Source of the DNA: Straminergon stramineum
Taxonomy: Eukaryota > Streptophyta > Bryopsida > Hypnales > Calliergonaceae
Length of the DNA: 64,000 nucleotides
NCBI GenBank assembly: GCA_963920665.1
Contig: OY987266.1
Coordinates: 5,895,001-5,959,000, forward strand
Reading direction: 5' to 3'
The notes beneath the pieces were generated by a model. The model searched no databases. It saw only the letters and a program-made list of their open reading frames with translations, and was not told where the DNA came from. Below are positions 11,577-22,918 of this stretch, piece after piece. Within the stretch, counting starts at the first letter, position 1, and each line of letters starts with the position of its first letter. The position numbers and the translations under genes were made by a program.

Positions 11577-12362
11577 CCCATAAAAACTTCAAACTTCAAT
11601 AACCTTCACACTTTAGGTCCAAACACCATGAATCAAAGCCTATGCACTCTCCTTGTAGAGAGCTTTTCTAATGGTGCCAAGAATGTGACCGGGGGATGCA
11701 CACTTTTCAAGATCTCAATGTAAAAAACAAATAGCCTAATTGTTGGCATGGACTAGTGTGCCATATATTGTTGCCACGACTAAAATAAAAGTAAAAGTGA
11801 TTTTCTAAAGTTTTTAATTTCAAAATACTTTTGAAATTCAGTAACTTTCACAACATGGGTCGAAATGCCATGAAATACACCCCATAGACCCCTCCTAGCC
11901 GAGGGCTTCTAACATTACCAAGAGTGCAACCGGGGGATGCACAGTCCATGAGATTTCAATGTAACAAACAAAAGAATATCCTAACTTAAAGGTATAGATA
12001 AGAAAAAATATACAAAAATTCAAGAAAGATTCAATCGCTAATGGTTAATAGCGGTATTGAAACCAATGGTACATTCCAAAATTCCAATATATAACACTAC
12101 TTTAGAGGATACCTTTAGCATCTCCTACCTTGGTTACAACAAAAGTGTACCTTATGCCATTGCCATAGCCAAAATAAAATTAAAAAATATATATTTCATA
12201 ATATTTTTGAAATTCAATATCTTTTTTTGACTTGAGCCGGAACATCACAAAACAAAGCTTGTGCATCCCCTCCTCGTGGAGAGCAATGGGGGATGTATAG
12301 ATCAAGAGATCTTAAAAGAACAAAGAAAACAAGAAAACAAACAACCTAATTTAAGGTATAAG
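11577..12362. repeat. Degenerate tandem array, three units
   Basis: Three diverged units start near 11587, 11834 and 12208. Each has a TCAATA/TCAGTA start, a GCAT/GCACTCTCC-type block, CCGGGGGATGCAC or GGGGGATGTAT, then AACAAAC and CCAAAATAAAA. The middle unit is longer by an insertion around 12010-12125. The same unit occurs once more at 5758-7028, where copy A of the TTAA family interrupts it. Confidence 0.6.
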
Positions 12363-14775
12363 ATACTTGATTGGCAAATACATTGACATTTTATGACAAG
12401 TTTCATTTTTTGTAATTGACTCTAAATATGTTTTTTTTGGTGTACCACTCCATAACATTTTATGAGAGTAGTGGGGTACCTTTTTCATTTTAAAAAAGAG
12501 ATACTTTATAATGAAATAAAATAATAATATATGTTGTTTCAATAAAAGGTCTAATTGTAGGTACAATTGTAGAGCTTGATATATTTGGAAAAATCTATCT
12601 CTCCAAGTATCCACAAAAAGAAAATATCTTTTTTAAGAGTTCTAGGAAGAGTGCACAATTACTTATTGTACAATGTTCTATAGGAGCATTCCTTGAAAGA
12701 GAGGGGAATTTACTCCCAATGAATTACTTTGAAGCAAAAGTAGGAACATTTAATTTACTGCTTCTATAGTAGGAATCAAAGACTCTAAACAAGCCAAAGA
12801 TGGCTCTAACTTGAAATAAAAAACTTATAACTACTTAAAAATGGAAGAAAGGCTTTTATAGTTATCCCTAGCCATTGGGAAATAAAAAAACTTACACTTC
12901 CTCAAAGCACTCCAAGCAATATACTAGATAAGTCTATATAAGAACACATGTTAACTAGAAGAAAGCCCCTCTTTTTTTGACAAGCTCATTAATATAGAAA
13001 TATGCATTTCTAATGTCATGCATGCCCTAGTGGATGTCCAACAAAATCTATCAAGATTGACATGGCAAAAACACTTGAAAATCTAAAAAAATGTGCCCTA
13101 TTTTTAGTGCAACATCTATATAGACATGGCCTAAGAAGGTGCCAAAAGTACACCATGCGGCAACTATACCACCTCCATGTAAATGTAGCGTAGGTGGGTA
13201 TTGCCACATGGGATTCTTTTTGCCCAACCCAATGATGATGTGGCTTCTAACATGGCACCTAAGGTGGCACACTTTCAATTCATGCAATTTGAGAATTTTA
13301 ATATTTTTTTTAGTGACATCAACTTAGACATCTAGATGTTTTTGAGACATCAATCGGTGCATCCTATATCCATAGGACAAGGTCAATGCAAAATAATTAT
13401 TCAAAAGAATAGAAAAATAAATAAACAAGAATTTTTTTCAAATTTAGCAAGAATTTACTATCTACCATTAAGAGAATTTTTGATGGCAAAGTCAAGTAAT
13501 TACTTCATTGACATTTAGTGAGAATGAAAGGTAAAGTAGTCCTTTTTATATTGAAATTCACTGTCTTTTTCATGATCATGCAAGGATATGGAATAATTCA
13601 AAGATGGGAACTTGACCACTAGACATCTAGACATTGTTCAAGACATTTGGACATTTGTATACACATGTGAATGTTGTTTTAGACATTTTACTTTGGAAAC
13701 AATTCTTGCCGTACATATTCTATATGGATTGTCTTACTTCCTATCCTCCCACTTGTATGAACAATTTCTCTTTTCATCCATGGTGTCCATTTGTCCATTT
13801 CCCTTTTATACAAAGCATGCCACGTGGTTGTCCTTTTCCTATGTTTTTCATATAGGGTCATTGATTTACCTTATTCCACAATAATTTTCACTAATTTACC
13901 CGCTATCTAACCCAAATCCCTTGCCAACGTGGCAATTCTATGTTTTCTTGGACATTATACAAAACGTGACTATATTTTTTTCAACATCTAGTGGAGCATC
14001 ATTGTTGCACATGACATCAACTTGTTCTACCGGTGACTACCAAATGTTCTCTAGAACATTCAATTGCATTTTGCTTCCCATGGACACAATCTCATCTTTG
14101 TTCTTGTTTTGAAATACATGTTTATTTGTTGCTAATGTCAAAAAAGGCACGTTTCTTATAGTAGTTACAGTGTTTCACGCTACAATTGACAAACCATAAT
14201 TTCACATCTATAGTTGACCAACTTCTTGTTTGCACACTTGCACATGAAATATGTCTTGTAGATAGTAAATTGACCAATTGTAGGAAAACATGATTAAATC
14301 TAGATTTGGCAAGCAAATTTTTGATACCAACACCTCAAAATTAAGAGTCGAAACAACTCATTTCAATTAACCACCACCAATCCTTAAATAAATGAAAAAA
14401 AACAATTTTAGAGACATGTTTAGAATTAGTAAAAATATGGTTGTTGAAGAAATATATGGAGTAGGTACATGCATGTCCCATATTTTTTGGGAAATATCGA
14501 GACATTAGAAAAACAGAAGAGTCTCAAGTTAAAAAAAATTGAAAATAAAATCACCATTATAGCAACCCATTTCAATCCTCTCTCCAAAACAAATGAAAAA
14601 ATAACATCTAAAACACACTCCCTCAAAAAGAGTAAACATGCATTGACAATAGTTTAGTTTTGAGAGAATATTTGGAAAGGATAGACTTTAAAGAATATTT
14701 GGAGGATCTTGAAATATTTTTCATCCACTTTGGCCATATATGAAAGACCCTCTTAATGCAATGCTATACGATATG
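12363..14775. other. AT-rich intergenic spacer, nothing assigned
   Basis: No conserved coding block, RNA gene or clear repeat boundary was seen. Short open frames are low-complexity or hydrophobic and lack family features. Confidence 0.5.
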
Positions 14776-15755
14776 TAAATCCCTAAAGACCTAGGGCCTT
14801 TTTTGGGTTTAAAAACATCATTGCTTTTGAAGAGTTATAGGTCTAAATGTCACTAAGGTATAGAGATTTCAACCATCACAATCTTGTAGTGTACATGTTG
14901 TAGATGACGTGAATCAAATTTGGAGTCATTTGGCCAGATAGATTGCAAGATTATAATGTTTTAGTGTTGGGAAACAATGCTGAAATTTTCCTAGAAACAC
15001 ATATGTAGGTGAAATTTGATTTCTAAACCTACTCAACTAAAAAAACTCAAAATTCTAAAGTGATTCAAACTAGCATACAAACACATTGGTGAAAGAAACT
15101 ATCATTCAATTGACTCATTGTGTTTGCAAAATGGCTTTGAAATGTCAAGAAAGTAACAAAAAAAGTTGCAAGAAACACATCTATGGCTAAACCTTCTTCT
15201 ACTAAAATGATTCTTAGTCACTAATTTCTTGGATTAATATGAAATTTTAACAACACAAACTAGACTAGTATGTGCAACTTTCCCTGAAAAATAAATATGA
15301 AATAGACACTATATGAATAAGAAACAAGCCACTAATATTCACTGTAATCCAAATTTTTTTGGATTTAGAACTTTGAATTTCTCCCAAACATTCAAACAAC
15401 TTCTATTGTCATGAAACATTTTACCATAGTAACTAGACTTCAAGGGGAACATAACCCAATTTTTTAAATTAGAAAAACACATTGGATGAAGGAGATACAA
15501 GCCCCCAAAGTTGTATTCATTAGAATGCAATTTGGTGAATTCAAATGGCCCCCTTTAACCTTTGAATGGCTTTCAAAAAATTAGTACTTCTTGGATTGAT
15601 TTGAAAATTTTACCACACAAACTAGAAGAGAGGGTGTAGATTCCACAACAAATTTTACTAAATGTGGACATTGGATGCAAAAGTTACAACACTTAGAATT
15701 GGACTTCTAGACTATGCAAGGATACTTTTGGTCCCCTTAGGCGCTTAGGGGTTAA
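14776..15755. mobile_element. TTAA-type inverted-repeat element, copy E (left end decayed)
   Basis: The right end is ..CGCTTAGGGGTTAA at 15742-15755. The left end at 14776 reads TAAATCCCTAAAGACCTAGG, which pairs with the reverse complement of the right end (TTAACCCCTAAGCGCCTAAG) apart from a few changes. Length is about 980 bases, similar to copies A and B, with no coding capacity. Confidence 0.55.
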
Positions 15756-16310
15756 AAAAGTCTACATGGGCATTGAGTATGGTTCCTACTACAAGTTTGA
15801 TTCAATTAGAAAAGACTCCAACACTTTTGAAGGAATTCTTTGATATGTCAAGGATTTTGATACAAGTAAAAAATTACAATCATGTATAAAACATGATATA
15901 AATTGTATTTCAATCTAAGTTTATATCAAGGAAAAGTATGGTACAAGTAATTTTTAACAAACCACTTTGCATTCAATCATTGTATTATTACATAATGAAA
16001 TTGAGGGGGGAATATTAGCTTTCAGTTTTGCTTTTCTATTTATACTAGCACAAACTCGTTGCAGTGTAAAATGAATTGAACTTAGGAGAATATGAATTGG
16101 ATGAAAAAATTTAGGATGAAATATTTGGGATGAAAACATGACCAATTTTGTGAGAACAGATCGTGGGGTTGTGATAGTCTGTAATTAATATAATAGATAT
16201 ATATTTTTTATTATGGGCCCCTTCAGGAGAGGCTTACGCTCATTTGTCGGGGGAACTAGGGAACTTTGGGAATGGGAACTTTGGGAATGGGAATAGGAAC
16301 TTGAATGAAT

Positions 16311-16790
16311 CACTGTTTGACTGAAATTAGGGTTTTCCACTCTCGACGAATTGCACAAGAGTGTGGGATTTGATCCATCTGCGCATGAATGCTTACACCG
16401 CACCGGAGATTTGCTCTCCGACCTTGGCAGATGGCAGCCTTTTGCGCTCTTTTGTTGCCTCCCATCTTTGTCTCGCCATTACCACTCACACGGGATCGTA
16501 ATTTTGGGCCAACATTGGCGCCTAATGTTGCTACGAGTAGAGGTTGCAAGAGCGCCAGATCATCATATCTTCACATTTCAAGAGGGGTGGCAAGGAGTGT
16601 TACTTAGTGGTAATGAGATGAAAGAAGAGGAGATCGACAAAGTTTCAATTAGTGCAAATGCGTCTTTCGCAGGGGAGAGATCTCCTCTTGTTGTGGTGTC
16701 ATTTTACAAGTTTGCCAAACTTCCCAATTATAAGCTAAAGCGCACTCCATTGAAGGAGCTTTGTGAGACTAATGTATGGCTTTACATCAG
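16311..16790 (+). pseudogene. Truncated rhodanese-domain protein (STR7-type), frameshifted first exon
   Basis: A frame from ATG 16431 (MAAFCALLLPPIFVSPLPL...) looks like a plastid transit peptide and stops at 16607. The next frame carries GNEMKEEEIDKVSI, then ERSPLVVVSFYKFAKLPNY and LKRTPLKELCE, which is the N-terminal signature of the STR7-like rhodanese proteins (relatives of bacterial TrhO). A single extra T near 16604 (ACTTAGTGG for ACTAGTGG) separates the two frames. The exon ends at a GTATGG donor-like site after ACTAAT (16774). The downstream block that should follow in this family (VSGGIILAPEGINGS) is absent from the next kilobases, as is the catalytic Cys loop. The copy is therefore broken and truncated. 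It could be a captured gene fragment. Confidence 0.65.
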
Positions 16791-17639
16791 GGTTGTTCTG
16801 TCGAACGCATTTTGGGGTACAGGTGTCGAGTTGTTCGTTTGATGTCGTGTGTCGTATAAGACGAGTGTCACATACACTAAACAATTTTGTCGCATAAGGC
16901 CTTATCCTAGCAATAGAGACAATTTGAAATCTCCCTTTATTTATGATCCATAATTTAGAATGTAATAAGTGATTATTAAATTGAGACACTTCAATAAAAT
17001 GAAACTTAAATATGTCAAGATTGGAAATAGAAAGAGCTTTATTTGAAAGTCAACCTTAAAGTTGACTTTATTAGATGGACAAGGGGGTCTACTAGACGTG
17101 TTGGACATCGTGTTCATCGTGTTGTCAAGTTGTTTGGCCAAACAACCATGCTTTACATCCTTGGCAGATTTTTGATTCCTTAGGTTTTAGGGTTTTGGTG
17201 GTGGATTCAGTTGGGGTGGCTTTCAATTGATGGTGATGATAGGGTGTAGTTAATTATTGGTTTTCTTCTTTTTCAATATGAGAATTTGTTGGTGCGAGTG
17301 GAATTTAGGAAGAGGCTCAAGGTGATAGTCTGACACTCATCTAGGTGTGAGAGTTTTGCAAATTAATTCTTTAAGAAGAAATTTTCATAATATGGCAATT
17401 TTGAATTGAGTTTTGTTTTAAATGCCATGGTTTATAATTCTGGATATCGTAATTATAGCTTTCTTGAAGCTGTACGTATTGCAGTTAGAACATATAAAAT
17501 TTCAAATACCAAGTGGTTGGATTCACAAGTGTAAGGTTTAGGGTTTAGATGTTAATCTCATGTCAAAAGTGAATATTATAGTTGACTATGAAAAGGTATT
17601 GTCTGAAATATTGCTGATTAGATTTTGTAATGCAAGAAT

Positions 17640-17935
17640 ATAGTGCCTTATATTACAAAATTTAAGAAGAACCTTGCCACTAGCAAAGTCTCTGGCAGTC
17701 AAAGACCTCATCAAAATTCAGTTTGCAAACAGTGAGTACCAACGTGCGTTGCTTCACAAAGTTTTCACAGATTTTATTCACATTGTGGCCATGACGAAAA
17801 TGGGTAACGTTTTTTCGTATGAAGCTAGCCTAGAGTCAAATATCAAGTGGAAGTATTGGAAGGAGCTTCTTACAAGGGATGACATCATCACCATTCAAGT
17901 CAGGATAGTTGCTTACTCTATACATCATCTACTAT
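17640..17935 (+). pseudogene. U-box fragment of a PPIL2/CYP65-type cyclophilin
   Basis: In one frame IVPYITKFKKNLATSK, then after a shift LAVKDLIKIQF, HKVFTDFIHIVAMTKMGNVF, YEASLESNIK and WKELLT-RDDIITIQ. This is the second half of the U-box of the spliceosome-associated E3 ligase/peptidyl-prolyl isomerase PPIL2 (PUB49/CYP65 in plants), where the family reads KVFTEFTHIVAVKTTGNVF and WKELLTDEPFTRDDLITIQ. The frameshift near 17685, loss of the DEPF-like residues, and replacement of the conserved Cys-Pro before the KVFT motif (here RALLHK) show decay. The cyclophilin domain is not present downstream. Confidence 0.7.
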
Positions 17936-18072
17936 ACATCTTCCTAACTTGGGAGGTGCAAATGTAACTGTTATTTTTGGCTTTATGTCAGTATATTTGG
18001 ACATGAGTTGTATAGAAAACCTGCCGTGCAGAAGTATTGATCAAGGACCATAGTGAATTTCTAAAACCTTTG

Positions 18073-18290
18073 GAAATTGACCAAATTGAGAAAAGGTTTG
18101 GATTCCTCATCCTCCAAGTCTTCACTGTTTGAGATGAGTTTGTACATATCCAGGGCTTGGTGATTCATTTCGGTTGTCACTCTGGCAAAAATTGACCAAA
18201 TTGCTAAAAGTTTTTTATTCTTCATCTTCCTCATTTTCGCCATTTTGAGGTGAGTGTGTACATATCTAGGGTTGATTCATTCTATTCATT
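18073..18290. repeat. Diverged tandem duplication, period about 117 bp
   Basis: AAATTGACCAAATTG..AAAAG, TTCATC/TCATCC, GAG(A/G)TGAGT and GTACATAT(C)TAGGG occur in the same order twice. No coding sense survives in both copies. Confidence 0.5.
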
Positions 18291-19760
18291 GCTGCTTAGT
18301 CGGTGAGGAATTGGAGTGTTCCAAGATTATTAGGTCGTGGAGTAAAGTATCGGAGGATTTGAATGTTGATTGAATTATGTGGAGGGTGCTTCATGGTGTC
18401 AAATTCTTGATTGCTTGTGTTTGAGGTAGAGGCGGCTTGACTGGCTGTGCTTTAGGGCTCAATATTTTTCAAATGTTGAAAAAGCAGGAAGAAAAGACTT
18501 TGATGTGTTCTCTGTCAAATGGACCATCAATGTAGATTTATAAGTTTCTGAGTTCTTTCAACTTCAGCTTGGTAGAGAGAGGCGAACAATGGTATGATCT
18601 CTTGATTGGTCTCCACAAGGCGTAGCTTCTTATGGAGGGTAAGTTGAAACTTCTATCGACCCACATTGTGTCATTCCCTTTCCAATATTTGTTTAGGTCC
18701 AAGAATCTGATAGTTCACTGTCATGTTATGTCTACTGGTTTTGTTTTTAGTTTGTGTTCCCATTGGGAGTCATATCAAAGTTGCTAATGCCTCTTTGCAA
18801 GTGCTTATTGGCTGTTTGCATGATGGATTCAAGAGTGAAGCTTTATTGTGCACCATTTTGCGACTACACCTGAATGGGTGGAGGTTTGCTAACTTTCCAC
18901 ATTTTTTCATTCTTGATTGTCATCATGGTGCAACCCAAGGACAACTTCCATTTGGTTAAGGGTGCGAAGAGGACAAGCATGCACAATGTGGCTTTTTCGT
19001 CGTGACAGATATTCATTTGATCAACACTTTTGCACATGGGGGATGTAAGTGAACTTATTTATGCATGTTGCGTTGAGAATAAGTTTCAACCAGCAAATGA
19101 AGTGTATGACTTAATTGTTCAGGTATCTCCACCAGTTTCTTAAATTATAATTCCTGAGTTCATAGAGTTCTTGTCATTCATTACATCAATAGATTATCTT
19201 GTGCATTATGACAATGTAATTAGGTCTTAAGGCTCCAGACTTTGTATTTAACACAAGCATTCATTTAAACAGATTTTGAGTGATTTATTTTTGTTCTTGA
19301 AGTTGTTTTGCCTTACTCAAATTGTTGTGCCGTTTTAGGACAATGAAAGTAACCTGCCCTCAAAATCAAAGAAGCATCAAGTTCAAAAGCATGAACCTCA
19401 ACATAGAAAAGTACAGAGGATAGAGAAAATGTGAGGAAGTTTGTAAGTAGTTCTTTTCTTGAGACATTGATGTAAGTAGCTCTTTCCTTGAGATATTGTT
19501 GTCTTCTCATCTACTTTTTGCCTTCCACTCTCAACATATTAATTGATTTAGTCAAATTTCTTAATATAGTCTAGATTAGGTTTATTTTCCTGCATCTGAT
19601 AAGTTATGCCTTTTTGTTTGCAGTATTGAGAATACATTAGAGGGTGCAGTTGGTGTGGACAATGAATGTACAAAGCTGATACTAGTGTCCCCAAGGGGTC
19701 ACCAACTACAACTCATTCTCATTGCCATGTGAGTATTTGTCATGGATTTTGTGCGGTTTG
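18291..19760 (+). pseudogene. Exon-like blocks of unknown protein(s)
   Basis: Several plus-strand blocks look coding but do not join into an open gene. Near 18300 VGEELECSKIIRSWSKVSED; near 18560 LVERGEQWYDLLIGLHKA; near 18763 GSHIKVANASLQVLIGCLHD; near 19030-19121 VSELIYACCVENKFQPANEV ending at a CAG/GTATCT donor; near 19339 DNESNLPSKSKKHQV after a TTTTAG acceptor; near 19624 IENTLEGAVGVDNECTK ending at a GTGAGT donor. Splice signals are plausible but in-frame stops occur between and inside some blocks. I do not recognise the protein. Position and strand group them with the pseudogene fragments at 16.3-17.9 kb. Confidence 0.35.
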
Positions 19761-21412
19761 GCTATGACTATAATTTCAATTCTTTGGTTGTAATAAGTTG
19801 TGTGAAATTTTGCTCCATATGCTTTGGAGAATTTTCATAATAGATTATACTGTGAATTGTGATTGTAAATATTTTTCCAATTTCGTGTAATTTTGCTGGT
19901 GTGAATTAATGTGATGGCCAATTGTAGAGACCAAAATAGGGTGTAACGCTTTTGGTGAAGATGACTTTTGTATCAAGGTGTTGAAGGCCGATGCAATCTT
20001 TTGACCTAATTTCATCTGTCAATTTTCAATTCCTAATTACTTCAAGTTTTGAGCCTACTTTTGTGAAACCCAACAACTGATCATCCACGGACCACGGGTA
20101 CCAAATCAAGGGCCTTCCAAAAAAATTGGACTTCAGTATTATCTCGAAGCACTACCAATCTCCAAGATTTTGAAGGTCTTTGAAGTTTACAATAATGATA
20201 GAGTTGATCACAAACTTACGATAAAAAAAGGCAAATAACAGGAGAAGGGAATCTCCCCATGACCCAATCTGCCACCCCCAGACCCCATAATGCAAGCAGA
20301 GGAGTCTATGAAGAATCACAAAAACTTCTCCCAACCTTCAAAATTCCGTCGAAGGAAATGTATCCTCGATGTGGTGGAGAAGCGAAAGACTTGTTTCACA
20401 CCAACGTACTGAATGAAGATTGCGAATTCCAATCAAGTCCATATCAAAAGAAATTCCCAATCAACTGATCACATAACCATCTCAGAGTGTCATCTTTGTC
20501 AAAATTAACCTAAATGTTAATAAGAGGATTGCACTCAGGATGACTTTCGTATTCTAGTCCGGAATTCAGACACACTCTAATAAAACATGAAAAAACATGG
20601 AACTCACATGAGAGATTCAACACTTAATCCCCATTTTGTTGTAGATAAGTCCCCAAAGCGCACCATCAGATACATCAGAACACACATTCAAAATTCAGAA
20701 GACATCACCTCCGGCCATGAAAATGCTATAATAGGACCTGAAACTGGTCAGTAAGTCCGGCGGTACAACCAGATGCATCATGTCTCGGCATGCTTTGTTT
20801 TTATTAACAAGGCTCTACTTTCACGGTACTTCGTTCATTGCAAGGAATTCTTACTTTATAGTTGGCCTAAGTCTCTTCATGAAGGATTCTATGCCTTAAA
20901 AAAGGCTGCATTTTCACATTACTGAACATAACCTAAATGGTCGAATCCTGTTCAATCAAGGGGTTCAAGGAAAGGACGCCATAGCGTCAAATAAGGACAC
21001 GCCATGAGATAAACCCACCCCTGACGAAATGGGCTTGATTGAGGTTCTGATACAAAACATTAAAAAGGCAGGTCGCTTCTACGATTCTCACTTGAAACAT
21101 GACCTACAATGGACTCCATTGAACAATTCAAAAAATGCAAGACACAATTCACTGACTGCAATTCCTAGAGAACACCAAACTCTTCTGCGTGCATCATGCT
21201 CCCCCTCTTCCCATTCCCAAAAAATATGTGACATTGTAGCATCGACAAGTAATTTTCTACCCGAAACCTAAGCGATACCATCCATATATGCATAAATCCC
21301 AAGAACGGGGGTTCATCCCTAACAAAGACGAAAAAAGACCAAATTCCCACTACGAAGAGCGTCTCCCAAGGTGATTTAGATAAACAAACCCTAAAAGCTT
21401 TGCCAGCCCTTC
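19761..21412. other. Spacer downstream of RPL12
   Basis: Contains the presumed 3' untranslated region of the RPL12 gene (towards lower coordinates) and no supported gene. A segment near 20240-20330 (GGGAATC..CATGACCCAAT, GAGGAGTCTATGAAG) resembles 22318-22370, just upstream of the RPL12 start, so a short duplicated block may flank the gene. Confidence 0.4.
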
Positions 21413-21985
21413 TCACTTGATGCTACACTTGGCCCCAGCGCCTTCCAAAGTCTTCAACGCCTCCTCCGCGTCCTCCTTGCTCACGCCCTCCTTCACCTTC
21501 TTCGGCAAGCCCTCAATCATGTCTTTCGCCTCCTTCAACCCCAACGCCGTCAACGTCCTCACCACCTTAATAACAGCAATTCTCGCAGTGGAAGGAACTT
21601 CTTCCAGCACCAAATCAAACTCCGTCTTCTCCTCCACTGCAGGCGCGGCTTCTGCAGGAGCTCCAGGGGATGCTCCGCCAGCTGCAGGCGCAAACGAGGA
21701 AGCGCTCACACCGAGACGCTCCTGGAGCTTGTCCGTAAAGGCTCTCGCTTCTTCCAACGTCAATCCCTCGACCTCCGTGACGAGGCGATCCAGCTTCTCT
21801 GCATCCAACACTGCGGCGCGCACGGCAAACAGCGTTGTTCGTCTAGCAGGGGACGCCTTCATGGAGAAGTGGACGCGCGCGGCGGATTGAAACTCGCCTG
21901 TTCGAGAAATGGAGCTCGCGGCGCCCAAACTCGCCGGAGGGGCGCTCACGCGGGCGGCTTGTGCCATCGCTGCTGCTGCTGCCAT
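21413..21985 (-). CDS. RPL12: Plastid 50S ribosomal protein L12 (bL12c), precursor
   Basis: The nuclear gene encodes the bL12 stalk protein of the plastid ribosome, which recruits translation GTPases. The 190-residue product starts [20 protein letters not shown], an Ala/Ser/Arg-rich plastid transit peptide of roughly 55-60 residues. Then come the N-terminal dimerisation domain ([20 protein letters not shown]), an Ala/Pro/Gly-rich hinge ([19 protein letters not shown]) and the C-terminal factor-binding domain ([32 protein letters not shown], the family motif [20 protein letters not shown], ending GAGAKCSIK). There is no intron. The frame is open upstream to an ATG at 22201, adding 72 residues; I chose 21985 because only there does a typical transit peptide begin. 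The exon is GC-rich compared with its surroundings. A telo-box lies about 270 bases upstream. Confidence 0.95.
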   Translation of the reverse strand: MAAAAAMAQAARVSAPPASLGAASSISRTGEFQSAARVHFSMKASPARRTTLFAVRAAVLDAEKLDRLVTEVEGLTLEEARAFTDKLQERLGVSASSFAPAAGGASPGAPAEAAPAVEEKTEFDLVLEEVPSTARIAVIKVVRTLTALGLKEAKDMIEGLPKKVKEGVSKEDAEEALKTLEGAGAKCSIK

Positions 21986-22254
21986 TCGCGCTGAAGGAAA
22001 GCTCAAGCAAGCGCAATTGAGCAAACCCAGCGAGGAATCAGTGAATGCCTGCAATTGTGCACAGAAACCAGCGGCAATTTGACGAGAATTAGAAGAGGAG
22101 AAAGGAAATCTTAGGCTGGGGAGCGCATTATCCACTCGTGCCCTCCGTTCTTCCGTGAAAGTTTGCTTGGATGAAAACGGATGAGATAACGTTTCATCCA
22201 AAGGGGTGGTTCCAGGGATGGGAAACGGAATTCTAGACTATTTCAAGATCTCAG

Positions 22255-22262
22255 AAACCCTA
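22255..22262. promoter_or_regulatory. Telo-box (AAACCCTA) upstream of RPL12
   Basis: The motif AAACCCTA lies about 270 bases upstream of the RPL12 start codon. Such interstitial telomere motifs are known to be enriched in promoters of plant ribosomal and translation genes. A similar motif precedes eIF3c (44901-44909). Function here is inferred. Confidence 0.45.
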
Positions 22263-22389
22263 CACACAGATTACGATTGTTGCGTGGAGGGCGATGCTCA
22301 GTTGCTCACCAAGTAAGGGAATCAATCTCGCATGACCCAATTTGACACAAGTAGAGGTGTCTATGAAGGATCAAGGATTTTTGCTTGGT

Positions 22390-22918
22390 TCCGACTATGA
22401 AAGCATGAAAGTTCAAAGCCCTGAAAATAGCCCTCAAAATCGACCCTAGGTTAGATTTTCATGTTGAAGAGGGCTTACATTTTATGCAAGAATCTGGGTA
22501 CGACAGTTTTGCAAATAGGTCACACTTGGGTGCAATTGCCCTAAGAGACATACTGACAATCATCACACTGCACCTAATGAACTCATTGAAAATCAAGCTG
22601 TTGTGGATAAGGGCTGGTGATAATTTTGAAGAGATTACTTTTCAGATGTTAAGAGGGATTGCAGATTGTGCATCATCTTGGGAAGAAGTTCGCAAATATG
22701 CTTCTCTAAAAGCGTTAACTGCTCCTAGTACTGTAAACCATCCTCAGATTCCATGTCTTTTGCTTGCTAGCTTCACTGCTGCTTCTGTATTTGACCTAAT
22801 TCGAAGTATACTCTCCAGTTGTAAAAAAGCACGTCTTATTCCAGAAGCAAAGCAGCAAACATTGAGCAGTGTTTTGTCCTTTGCAATTTGCAGAGCTTTG
22901 AATACTCAGAAAACTTAG
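22390..22918 (+). pseudogene. Open block of unknown origin, weakly TAF12-like
   Basis: A plus-strand frame without stops runs from about 22400 to 22918: KFKALKIALKIDPRLDFHVE, then EEGLHFMQESGYDSFANR, HLGAIALRDILTIITLHLMN, DNFEEITFQMLRGIADC, VRKYASLKALTAPSTVNHPQ and a C-terminal part rich in Leu, Ser and Ala. Residues around KIDPRLDFHVEE...DSFANR...GAIALRDI recall the histone-fold of TFIID subunit 12 (family pattern DP.ERLDPEVE, then a TLE.KDI block), but the match is loose. The frame could be a decayed TAF12 copy, an exon of another gene, or chance. It lies divergently, about 0.4 kb from the RPL12 start codon. Confidence 0.3.

Noticed and set aside
21417..21890. 157-codon plus-strand frame at RPL12
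   Set aside because: It is antisense to the well-identified L12 gene and only Ser/Ala-rich.
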